A stretch of DNA of 64,000 bases from Pacificibacter marinus (lineage in GTDB: Bacteria; Pseudomonadota; Alphaproteobacteria; Rhodobacterales; Rhodobacteraceae). The stretch is taken from contig NZ_JAHKPU010000032.1 in assembly GCF_018860505.1 (NCBI RefSeq), forward strand, positions 186,001-250,000, in the 5' to 3' direction. Below are positions 49,801 through 56,010 of this stretch, piece after piece (position 1 is the stretch's first letter; the number at the start of each line of letters is the position of its first letter). The translations under genes were made by a program, and so were the position numbers. The notes below the pieces were generated by a model. It was not told the DNA's origin. It was given only the letters and a program-made list of their open reading frames with translations, and made no database searches.

Positions 49801-50491
49801 GGTGCTATTGGCGGTGGTAATGTCTGTCGCTGGCGTTCTGGTGGGCCTTTTGGTGATGGATATGTCTTTCGGCATGATCATGACCGGCACGGGGGTTGTC
49901 GCGCTCGCGGGGATTGTGGTGAACAACAACATCGTGTTGATTGACACCTATCAAGAATACTCGCGGATCATGCCCCGCATTGACGCCATTGTACGCACAG
50001 CCGAAGATCGTATTCGCCCCGTGCTCTTGACCACCATCACCACTATGGCGGGCCTGACGCCGATGATGTTTGGTCTGTCTTTGGATTTCATCAATGGTGG
50101 CTATTCTTTGAACTCACCCACGGCGGCATTCTGGACCAACTTGGCCACGGCTGTGGTGTTTGGTCTTGGCATTGCGACAGTTTTGACTCTGGTTTTCACG
50201 CCCGCGATGCTTGCACTTCGCGTTTGGATCTGGGTGATCTTACGCTACGTTGTGACGGTGATCGCCGCAGCCCTTGGACGACAGGGACAAACCGCGCGTG
50301 ATTTCACCTTGGCACGCGAAGCCAAACGGGCCACCAATCCTGAGTTTATCTGGGATGTTGCCCCCTATCAGGCTCAGCCATTTGCTGGATTGGCCGCAGA
50401 TGATCAAGCGGAGGAGGCTTCACCAAGGCCGAAAGCAATAGATCAAAAACCACCTGCGAACAGTGGCAAACCCGCATCCGCCGCAGAATAA
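46826..50491 (+). CDS. RND-family efflux transporter permease
   Basis: The 1221-residue inner-membrane pump begins with MTGIVDWAGERARMIMAF and has the two large periplasmic loops and two sets of helices of the RND fold. Helix 4 carries the proton-relay Asp in GMLVDGAIVVVEYADR, with Gly where AcrB has its second Asp; a second VNNNIVLIDTYQEY lies in helix 10. It exceeds the usual 1040 residues through an insert between the halves (about 505-590) that adds a membrane hairpin, plus a polar C-terminal tail. AAGGAG precedes the ATG. No outer-membrane channel gene is next to it, so it probably shares a TolC. Substrate cannot be told. Confidence 0.92.
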   Translation: MTGIVDWAGERARMIMAFIALTLVLGTTAYVSLPKEGEPDIEIPALFVSVPFQGISAEDSERLLVKPMETELSDLDGLDVMTGTASEGYAGVALQFEFGWDKTKIMADVRDRMNRAEGKFPAGADNYSINEINFSEFPILIVNLTGNVPERTLVQYASKLQDRLEGLEPILEAALTGDRAEMLEVIIDPLRLESYNVTAAELIQVVTQNNQLVAAGEVSTATGTFAIKIPASFNDQSDVMGLPVKVNGDRVITLGDLASIRLTFEDREGTARFNGVDSVALQVVKRKGFPIIDTVELIKTEVDAEVATWPQALQEAINVGTSNDQSTQVASMVSQLEGSVLTAVALVMIVVLASLGIRSALLVGFAIPTSFLLCFILLGLMGITISNIVMFGLILAVGMLVDGAIVVVEYADRKMAEGEGPMAAFIEAAKRMFWPIVSSTATTLCAFLPMLFWPGVAGEFMGMLPVTIIFVLSASLIVALIYLPVMGGVSGRMSRLFDRSSAVLKAHLPWLVRAALVVPSTYMVFVGLRQLMNPGYLFGGTAPDGPVGLIAGAGVFLVGSALSGITLAAAGREKKEQKIRAGYKRSAFGWFTYAIAGNPVMPVVTIAAVIISVVSIFGYYGANNKGVVFFADTEPEQAIIYVRARGNLSLDEKDALVRQVEDVVLTQVGVDNAFAFAGSGGLNANTGGGEGPRDTIGQIQVELIPWAERPTVTEDGFLFFEDTHVAEEYNGNTVLDELQERLDQIPGIYAEILALSGGPASAKPVHLRLVGDDFEVLDEAVQTVRNKFEVTQALTEIEDTRPLPGIDWKINVDVAKAGRYGADVATVGGMVQLVTRGITLDTMRVPSSDEEIDIRVRLPEKDRVMSTLDNLKVRTSGGLVPLSNFITREPVQKLAQIDRVDQKRYFDVKAGVASETTTDDGIAITPAERIALLTTWLENDTPLPDGVTWEWTGDDEEQRETGAFLGKAFAAALALMFIILLAQFNSFYNSVLVLLAVVMSVAGVLVGLLVMDMSFGMIMTGTGVVALAGIVVNNNIVLIDTYQEYSRIMPRIDAIVRTAEDRIRPVLLTTITTMAGLTPMMFGLSLDFINGGYSLNSPTAAFWTNLATAVVFGLGIATVLTLVFTPAMLALRVWIWVILRYVVTVIAAALGRQGQTARDFTLAREAKRATNPEFIWDVAPYQAQPFAGLAADDQAEEASPRPKAIDQKPPANSGKPASAAE

Positions 50492-50496
50492 AATAA

Positions 50497-50523
50497 ACGC
50501 CCCCAGTTTTGGGGGCGTTTTCA
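50497..50523. terminator. Bidirectional terminator after the RND operon
   Basis: AACGCCCCC pairs with GGGGGCGTT across a short AGTTTT-type loop, with T-rich flanks on both strands. It lies between the convergent RND permease and dusA genes. Confidence 0.88.
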
Positions 50524-50572
50524 TTTGGGCCAGATTGTATGCAGCGGATTGGGTCAGATCACAAAACTTGTT

Positions 50573-51541
50573 TTAAAGATCATCCATCGCGGCCAAAGCC
50601 TCGCGCACCAATTTAAAATCAGCCCCCTCTTTATAGCCCCCTTCTGACAAGATGCGTTTCCACCGGCGGGCTCCGGGTTGGCCCGCAAAGATCCCCAGCA
50701 TGTGGCGTGTGATTTGCGCCAGTTTGCCGCCTGCTGCCACATGCCGCCCGATATAGTCTTCCATCGCCAACACGATTTCGCGGCGGCTTAAAGATGTGCG
50801 CGTATCATAGTACACCAAGGCATCTGCATTGCCCAAAATATCATAGGGTTGGTGATAAGCCGCACGCCCCACCATCACCCCATCCATCACGTCGAGCTGA
50901 GACAGCATCGTCGCCTCATCCGCGATGCCGCCATTGATCGACAGGTGCAGATCAGGAAACTCAGCTTTCATCCCGTGCACCAGATCATAATCAAGCGGCG
51001 GAATATCGCGATTTTCTTTCGGGGACAGACCTTGCAGCCAAGCTTTGCGCGCATGGATGGTTAAGCGTTTGACGCCCGCGTCCTGCATTTTGGCAAGAAA
51101 AGCAGGCAGAACATCATGCGCCTCTTGCTCATCCACACCGATGCGGCATTTCACAGTGACCTCAACACTTGAGGCCTTGATCATCGCTTGCACGCAATCA
51201 GCAACAAGATCAGGCGACTTCATCAACACGGCCCCAAAGGCCCCCGATTGCACACGATCAGAGGGGCAGCCGACATTGAGATTTACCTCGTCATAGCCCT
51301 CGTCCACGCACATCTTCGTCGCCAAAGCCAGTTCAGCCGGATCAGACCCGCCAAGCTGCACCGCAACAGGATGTTCAGCCTCGTTGTAATCCAACAAATG
51401 CGCGGCACCGCCTTGGACCAGCGCGGGGGCTGTGACCATTTCAGTGTACAACAACGCGTGATGCGACATCAGACGGTGAAAATACCGACAATGCCGATCC
51501 GTCCACGCCATCATGGGTGCAACGGATAGCCTTGATGCCAT
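50573..51541 (-). CDS. dusA: tRNA-dihydrouridine synthase A (DusA)
   Basis: DusA is a flavin enzyme that reduces uridine to dihydrouridine in the tRNA D-loop. From the ATG at 51541 it is 322 residues: SVAPMMAWTDRHCRYFHRL at the N-terminus, VNLNVGCPSDRVQSGAFGA with the catalytic Cys, RLTIHARKAWLQGLSPKENR, and SINGGI toward the end. The frame is open 19 codons further up but without family sequence. Neither start has a clear ribosome-binding site. A phage-type integrase lies immediately upstream, so the 5' end and promoter here have probably been replaced by the integrated element. Confidence 0.93.
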   Translation of the reverse strand: MASRLSVAPMMAWTDRHCRYFHRLMSHHALLYTEMVTAPALVQGGAAHLLDYNEAEHPVAVQLGGSDPAELALATKMCVDEGYDEVNLNVGCPSDRVQSGAFGAVLMKSPDLVADCVQAMIKASSVEVTVKCRIGVDEQEAHDVLPAFLAKMQDAGVKRLTIHARKAWLQGLSPKENRDIPPLDYDLVHGMKAEFPDLHLSINGGIADEATMLSQLDVMDGVMVGRAAYHQPYDILGNADALVYYDTRTSLSRREIVLAMEDYIGRHVAAGGKLAQITRHMLGIFAGQPGARRWKRILSEGGYKEGADFKLVREALAAMDDL

Positions 51542-51560
51542 GTAAGCATCTGAATTTAAA
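51470..51560. other. Probable attachment junction (attL) at the 5' end of dusA
   Basis: A family of tyrosine recombinases is known to insert elements at the 5' end of dusA, over the codons for the APMM-WTD segment. Here that segment lies at 51497-51517, next to an integrase reading away from dusA and followed by phage genes. The exact core cannot be fixed without the other end, which is outside the window. Confidence 0.45.
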
Positions 51561-51640
51561 TAACTATTACTCAAAGTGGTCTCCGCATTGCATCGCACAT
51601 TATTGCTTATTTTCGCTTGTTTTTGCCCGTTTTTTACTGT

Positions 51641-51683
51641 TTGAACAATACAAGTTGTTCAAATATCCTAAAAATGTTGTTCA
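51641..51683. promoter_or_regulatory. Dyad and half-site in the integrase promoter region
   Basis: TTGAACAA and TTGTTCAA form a perfect 8-bp inverted repeat with a 6-bp spacer, and a further TTGTTCA half-site lies at 51677-51683, four bases before the integrase ATG. The placement suits a repressor, excisionase or the integrase itself. Which protein binds is not known. Confidence 0.5.
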
Positions 51684-51686
51684 GAT

Positions 51687-52766
51687 ATGCCCCAGATTGT
51701 AGAACGCGAACGTAAAGATGGTTCTATCGCCTATGTTGCACAAATCAACATCAGACGAAATGGCAAATGGGCGCACCGCGAATCTCGAACTTTTGACAAG
51801 CATTCTTCAGCCGCAGCTTGGTTCAAGAAACGAATGAAGGAAATATCCGCAGCGGGCGCAGACCTGTCTAGCGTGAAAAGCAAAGGCAGAACCCTAAGCA
51901 CTGCCATCGACCGCTACATCACTGAAAGCGTCAAGGAAATTGGCCGCACCAAAGCCCAGGTGCTGAGGTCAATTCGCGAGTATGACATCGCATCTATGAG
52001 CTGTAATGAAATCCAAAGCCATGACATCGTTCAGTTTGCCAAAGAACTTAGCGCGACACGATCACCAGCCACCGTTGGAAACTATATGTCCCACCTTGGG
52101 GCAATCTTTGCCGTTGCTAGGCCAGCATGGGGCATTCCACTGAACCAGCAAGCGATGAAAGATGCGTTCGTGGTTTGCAATCGCCTTGGAATAACCGGAA
52201 AAGCGAAGAAGCGTGACCGCCGCCCTACCCTAGACGAACTTGATGCATTGTTGACCATGTTCGAAGACAAGCACCACCGACGCCCAAACTCACTGCCAAT
52301 GCATCGCGTGGTGGGGTTTGCGCTATTTTCGACGCGACGGCAGGAAGAAATCACAAGGGTGGCGTGGAAGGGGTTGGACCAGACGCACAGCAGAGTGTTC
52401 ATCAAAGATATGAAACACCCAGGTGACAAGATAGGCAATGATGTATGGTGCGATCTGCCTTCCCCAGCCATGAGTATCGCGCTTGCGATGCCAAAAAAGA
52501 ACCCGATGGTATTCCCTTTTCAGAGCGATACCATCAGCGCAGCATTCACACGAGCATGTAAAGTTTTGGAAATTCAAGACCTGCGCTTCCACGACTTACG
52601 CCATGAAGGTGTCACGCGATTATTCGAAATTGGAGAAACGATTCCTCAGGTTGCAGCCGTGTCAGGTCATCGCTCCTGGTCTTCACTGCAGCGATATACC
52701 CACATCAAACAAACAGGTGACAAATATGAAGGCTGGAAGTGGCTGGCCAAATTGTCCGATAGATAA
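51687..52766 (+). CDS. Tyrosine recombinase / phage integrase
   Basis: The 359-residue protein has the expected parts: an AP2-like N-terminal arm-binding segment (YVAQINIRRNGKWAHRES), a SAM-like core-binding domain (about 70-165), and a catalytic domain with Arg217 in STRRQEE, a beta-hairpin Lys near 243, HDLR with His302 and Arg305, the third-box GHRSW (His328), and the nucleophile Tyr337 in LQRYTHI. All catalytic residues are intact. Its place beside the dusA 5' end marks it as a likely dusA-associated integrase, which fits established knowledge of that family; the match was judged by position and motifs only. Confidence 0.93.
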   Translation: MPQIVERERKDGSIAYVAQINIRRNGKWAHRESRTFDKHSSAAAWFKKRMKEISAAGADLSSVKSKGRTLSTAIDRYITESVKEIGRTKAQVLRSIREYDIASMSCNEIQSHDIVQFAKELSATRSPATVGNYMSHLGAIFAVARPAWGIPLNQQAMKDAFVVCNRLGITGKAKKRDRRPTLDELDALLTMFEDKHHRRPNSLPMHRVVGFALFSTRRQEEITRVAWKGLDQTHSRVFIKDMKHPGDKIGNDVWCDLPSPAMSIALAMPKKNPMVFPFQSDTISAAFTRACKVLEIQDLRFHDLRHEGVTRLFEIGETIPQVAAVSGHRSWSSLQRYTHIKQTGDKYEGWKWLAKLSDR

Positions 52767-52827
52767 CCGAAGTAGCCATTTCCTTCACCCCATCAAAGCA
52801 AAGGGTGCGTCCTTAGTATAATCCCCG

Positions 52828-52861
52828 GCTAAATACGACTAAGCGATTTAGCTAAGTGATT
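52828..52861. repeat. Direct and inverted repeats near the integrase 3' end
   Basis: GCTAAAT and ATTTAGC form a 7-bp inverted repeat with an 11-bp spacer. Overlapping it, CTAAGCGATT and CTAAGTGATT are a 10-bp direct repeat with one mismatch, 13 bp apart. Short direct repeats close to an integrase gene can be arm-type recombinase sites, but this is inference. Confidence 0.35.
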
Positions 52862-53138
52862 ACGTAGCGGATTGCCAAATGCTGCGCTGCATTCAATGTC
52901 GGGTTAGAGCCCAGAGTCACACATGCTGCGTGACGCATGAATGTCCGCTTTTGCAAGACAGCCAAAAACCTTCAATAACTCCCTTAGTTTTGAACGGGGT
53001 TTGTGGAGGCAGCAGGCAAAGCCTTCTCGGGACGTGCCAAAAAGGAGCGTTTTAGGAACGATTTTAGAACTGTGGCCGTTCAAATACCGTACTTCCGAAA
53101 ATTATCATTTGTCTGACTAAATTTAACAGCCCAGCACA

Positions 53139-53156
53139 TTCATTCCCAAGAATGAA
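53139..53156. promoter_or_regulatory. Palindrome upstream of the secreted-peptide gene
   Basis: TTCATTC and GAATGAA form a perfect 7-bp inverted repeat with a 4-bp CCAA spacer. It lies 68 bp before the start codon of the small peptide gene, in a range where a regulator could act. No binding protein is identified. Confidence 0.35.
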
Positions 53157-53224
53157 CGTATTAATGCTGCATTTGACTGCCAGAGACTACCAACGAAAGT
53201 AAACATCAAAACAGAGAGAATTTC

Positions 53225-53389
53225 ATGAAAAAAACAATTTTGGGCATTTCTTTGGCAATGCTAGCAACAACGTCTGCTTTTGCAGGATCTGCATGCACAC
53301 AAGTCGGCATTAATACAATTTGTAGTGACAGTAATTCAGGCACTACCAGCACTTGCACCCGAGTTGGCAGTACTGTCATCTGCAACTAA
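53225..53389 (+). CDS. Small secreted Cys-containing peptide
   Basis: A 54-residue gene with GAGAG upstream of the ATG. The first 20 residues form a classic signal peptide (MKKTILGISLAMLATTSAFA), so the mature peptide is 34 residues. It contains two copies of a ten-residue unit, CTQVGINTIC and CTRVGSTVIC, joined by a Ser/Asp/Thr/Gly-rich linker; each unit has Cys at both ends, giving four Cys that could form two disulfides. A strong hairpin terminator follows, so it is monocistronic. No family is recognised; a role at the cell surface or outside is inferred from the export signal. It lies in the prophage between the integrase and the lysis genes. Confidence 0.75.
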   Translation: MKKTILGISLAMLATTSAFAGSACTQVGINTICSDSNSGTTSTCTRVGSTVICN

Positions 53390-53398
53390 AGAAATGAC

Positions 53399-53434
53399 CT
53401 ACAAACGCCGCCCCTGTTGGGCGGCGTTTGTAGG
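53399..53434 (+). terminator. Hairpin terminator after the secreted peptide
   Basis: CTACAAACGCCGCCC pairs perfectly with GGGCGGCGTTTGTAG across a CTGTT loop, 15 bp of stem, starting nine bases past the stop codon. The T-run is short (TTTGT within the stem), but stem strength and position support termination. Confidence 0.75.
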
Positions 53435-53705
53435 TAAATATTCAAAAACGACCATTTTTGAACGATTTGCCAAACCAGACATTGAAGCAGTGCGGCGCGC
53501 GGCAGCTTTGTCCCGCAGAGCCACCTCTCGCCCATTTATTTGGCATTGATTTTGTTTGCAAACGCAGAGAAAGTCGGCAATGAGCCCAGACCAACTGATG
53601 CTTTGCGCAACACAAATGTCAGTTTTGTCAAATTTACGAGCATCCAAGGATTTCTTTTTGAGTGCCAGTGACAAACTTGAGAGACCTCCTTCGCGTTGCA
53701 ATAAA
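53435..53705. other. Non-coding stretch between convergent genes
   Basis: About 270 bp between the secreted-peptide terminator and the 3' end of the next minus-strand gene. Open frames exist on both strands but none has a binding site or recognisable product. Confidence 0.4.
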
Positions 53706-54428
53706 TTACATACCGTTTCGGCGAACAATGTCTTGACGATGCGTCAGACTGGTATCCGCCCTGAATAGTTTTTCTGAAAACCGACCACCATTGGTGAACT
53801 TCCAAATTTGCAGAGCAATAGACACTTTGCCATTGATCTGCATGGTCGTAGTCTTGCCGACATCATATGGCCACTCGACCCTCTGAACATGCAATGTTTG
53901 ACCTGAGGACAGTTGCTTGAGAAGTCTTACTGCGGTGTTAGACCCCACGCACCCGGTCTCATCGGTGCGGATTAACTGGTAACCCTCGACGCGGACTGCA
54001 GCTGCTCTCCCAGGGAAGTCATGCCTCATCACACATGCAGCGGTGGCCCGACCGTTTGGTGCTAATAAAATTTGAAGATTTGAGAATCCGATATTCATGA
54101 AGCACAAGTTGCGCCCGCTTATCCGGTCTCGTCGGCAATTTACGAAGACACTTTCGACCGAATTGTCCGGATCAACAAATACGCTCCGATCCGAGCCGTA
54201 CTTGTACCCATAGCGCGCGTTCTGCAATGTACCAACTCGGTGCGTTGAAGGTCGAACAATGCCTGACGTATCTATCCAGATTTGCTCTCCATGGCTAAAG
54301 CCATCGTCTCTGGCAGCATCTGTGACGACTGTATTGCGATCAATACGCGCCAGCACTTCGTCGGCATCAGCCGATTCCGGCTCGACCAGTGCGAGCACAA
54401 ATGTAAGCATTAGCAACAACTTGTACAT
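53706..54428 (-). CDS. Exported hypothetical protein in the prophage
   Basis: The ATG at 54428 has GAGGGG about ten bases upstream and gives 240 residues; ATG at 54437 or further up is possible. A signal peptide (YKLLLMLTFVLALVEP, cleavage near SADA/DEV) sends it to the periplasm or outside. The mature protein has four Cys, in FVNCRRD, NLCFMN, AACVMRH and GCVGSN. The C-terminal part (GCVGSNTAVRLLKQLSSGQTLHVQ) loosely resembles the invasion-associated locus B family, but the match is too weak to name it. It is read opposite to the peptide gene and in the same direction as the lysis genes, separated from them by 140 bp. Confidence 0.65.
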   Translation of the reverse strand: MYKLLLMLTFVLALVEPESADADEVLARIDRNTVVTDAARDDGFSHGEQIWIDTSGIVRPSTHRVGTLQNARYGYKYGSDRSVFVDPDNSVESVFVNCRRDRISGRNLCFMNIGFSNLQILLAPNGRATAACVMRHDFPGRAAAVRVEGYQLIRTDETGCVGSNTAVRLLKQLSSGQTLHVQRVEWPYDVGKTTTMQINGKVSIALQIWKFTNGGRFSEKLFRADTSLTHRQDIVRRNGM

Positions 54429-54568
54429 AAACGACATACCCCTCATACAGTTTGCTTTAGCCATCTATGATGATTGCAGCCAGATAATGTCGAGAATGTG
54501 AAGTTATGTAGACATTTGGAACCAGAGGGCAAATGTCCGCAAAGGCCGTTCACATCGAAAAGCCCCGC

Positions 54569-54823
54569 CTATTCTGCGCGATTTTGATCTCTCAATGTTT
54601 CTGATATGGCGGCGATTTTGGCATTGGCGCATCGGGCCGTGCCCAAGTGTTCGATTGCCAGGAGTGCCAGTTCGTTAGCCGTCGCAACCTTGCGGCTTGA
54701 TATTGAACAGGGCTGCAAAAGCTCTTGATCGATCACAGGCCGGACCTCAACCAGAACCTCGCGCGGCTTAAACGCGTCACAGCCCGTTAATGAGATCAGC
54801 GAGATCAGGATGCAAAGGCGCAT
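54569..54823 (-). CDS. Rz1-like outer-membrane spanin lipoprotein
   Basis: The ATG at 54823 has GAAGGG upstream and gives 84 residues with a lipoprotein signal (LCILISLISLTGC, lipidated Cys), then a short mature chain with Pro near the start. The gene begins inside the preceding Rz-like gene in another frame, overlapping it by 47 bp. This nested layout is characteristic of phage Rz/Rz1 pairs, in which the outer-membrane lipoprotein meets the inner-membrane spanin and fuses the membranes in the last step of lysis. Confidence 0.75.
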   Translation of the reverse strand: MRLCILISLISLTGCDAFKPREVLVEVRPVIDQELLQPCSISSRKVATANELALLAIEHLGTARCANAKIAAISETLRDQNRAE

Positions 54824-55082
54824 CTGGTATCCCTTCAATGGCTTGGCTGTTTTCAAGCAAATTGGCGTCACGCGCAGCTTGATCCGTTCGAAACTGCGCA
54901 GCTACGGCCTGCGCATGCGCCGCCGCATAGATTTGGCGTTGCGAGATCTGCCAGTTGCGATCGAGGCGCTGATTTTCGACCCGCAGCCCCGAAAGATCGG
55001 ATTGCAGCGTGCTAGCCCATGCGAACAAGCATGCGCAGGCCACGATCAAAGCACAGCCCACCCATAGACCCCAAGACTTCAT
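54777..55082 (-). CDS. Rz-like inner-membrane spanin
   Basis: The 101-residue protein has an N-terminal membrane helix (WGLWVGCALIVACACLFAWA) and a long polar helical periplasmic part (LRVENQRLDRNWQISQRQIYAAAHAQ) likely to form a coiled coil. The start overlaps the lysozyme stop by one base (TGATG). Position after the endolysin, topology and the nested Rz1 gene identify it; sequence similarity among Rz proteins is low. Confidence 0.75.
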   Translation of the reverse strand: MKSWGLWVGCALIVACACLFAWASTLQSDLSGLRVENQRLDRNWQISQRQIYAAAHAQAVAAQFRTDQAARDANLLENSQAIEGIPDAPLHPDLADLINGL

Positions 55083-55768
55083 CACAGCGCTCCGATGCAC
55101 AAATCGAATTCAGCCGCGCGCCGGTTCGTTAGACCGCGCACAACGCGGCCGCCTGCCCTGTTCCAGCGTGGCAGCTGCGCGCAGGCCCCGACGAGATCGC
55201 CGGCATTGAGCTTGCGCACCAGCGTGGATCCGCAGGCGGCAGTCACGCCCACATTGTAAGTCCATGAGATCAGCGCCACCGCCGTATCGCGCGGGATTGC
55301 CTTTTCCACATCGTCCGCGATACACGCTGAGAGCCCCGCCGCATGCGTCCGCAGTTCTCGCGCTAAAAGCTGATCGCATTCCGCGTTCGTGGCCGTATCG
55401 CCCATCCGCACACCAAGCGTCACACCGTCACAGATCGTCGCGACACCAACAACATCGCGGTATGCGTTTAAACTGCGCCCCTCAAACTGAGACACCACCG
55501 GCACCGCCGCCGCAAGCGATGCAGCAGCCATGATCCCAAACACACCACGCCGCCCGACAAAGCCGTCATCCGCCCGGTGATAAGCCTGCCAGTTTTTGCG
55601 CGCGAAGGTCACGATCTGCACAAGCAGCCAGAGTGCAGATAAGATCGGCACCAACAATACAGCCACATTGCTTGCCCCCTCTAACGTTGGCCACCAAGCT
55701 GGTAACGTCACCCCAACGGCTGAAATCCCTGTCGTTGTCTTTGTCATCATTGCCTCAAGTTTTGTCAT
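55082..55768 (-). CDS. Phage lysozyme (GH24) with N-terminal holin-like membrane segment
   Basis: The ATG at 55768 with AGAGGG upstream gives 228 residues. Residues 33-55 form a strong membrane helix (NVAVLLVPILSALWLLVQIV) after a short start resembling small prophage holins. A second, weaker Ala-rich segment (75-92, VFGIMAAASLAAAVPVV) has the character of a signal-arrest-release element. The GH24 domain follows with the catalytic triad Glu96, Asp105 and Thr111 in the spacing E-8-D-5-T, and a normal C-terminal lobe (ALISWTYNVGVTAACGSTLVRKLNAGD). It would cut the glycan of peptidoglycan. The extra helix suggests a holin-endolysin fusion. No separate holin gene is seen nearby. Confidence 0.85.
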   Translation of the reverse strand: MTKLEAMMTKTTTGISAVGVTLPAWWPTLEGASNVAVLLVPILSALWLLVQIVTFARKNWQAYHRADDGFVGRRGVFGIMAAASLAAAVPVVSQFEGRSLNAYRDVVGVATICDGVTLGVRMGDTATNAECDQLLARELRTHAAGLSACIADDVEKAIPRDTAVALISWTYNVGVTAACGSTLVRKLNAGDLVGACAQLPRWNRAGGRVVRGLTNRRAAEFDLCIGAL

Positions 55769-55897
55769 GGTTTTGCCCTCTGCTCCTGTTTCAAGAACCT
55801 GCGCATTTGGTCGATGTGATTGAATTTCTGCCCGTTTGGTCTTTTGCGACAGCGCGCGCCGGCGCAAAAAGAATCTCGTTCAACATGCGTTGTCCTC

Positions 55898-55928
55898 ATA
55901 AAAAAGCCCGCCGTTTCACCGGCGGGTG
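55898..55928 (-). terminator. Rho-independent terminator after the tail-fibre gene
   Basis: On the minus strand CCCGCCG pairs with CGGCGGG across a short loop and is followed by six T. It lies about 85 bp past the tail-fibre stop, separating the tail transcript from the lysis genes, which would then need their own promoter or readthrough. Confidence 0.8.
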
Positions 55929-56010
55929 TGGTTGATGATTTGAGAAACTGGTTTCTAAGAAATGTGAGGTTTTGTACCTGCTAGTGACACTAGTCATCCG
56001 GAGGGTCGCG

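Larger units (their letters stand above)
52767..53224. other. Intergenic region of 458 bp behind the integrase
   Basis: No coding sequence is supported. Near its left end is a repeat cluster (separate entry), and at 53139-53156 a palindrome TTCATTC-CCAA-GAATGAA lies about 70 bp upstream of a small secreted-peptide gene and may be an operator for it. The rest shows no clear structure. Confidence 0.5.
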
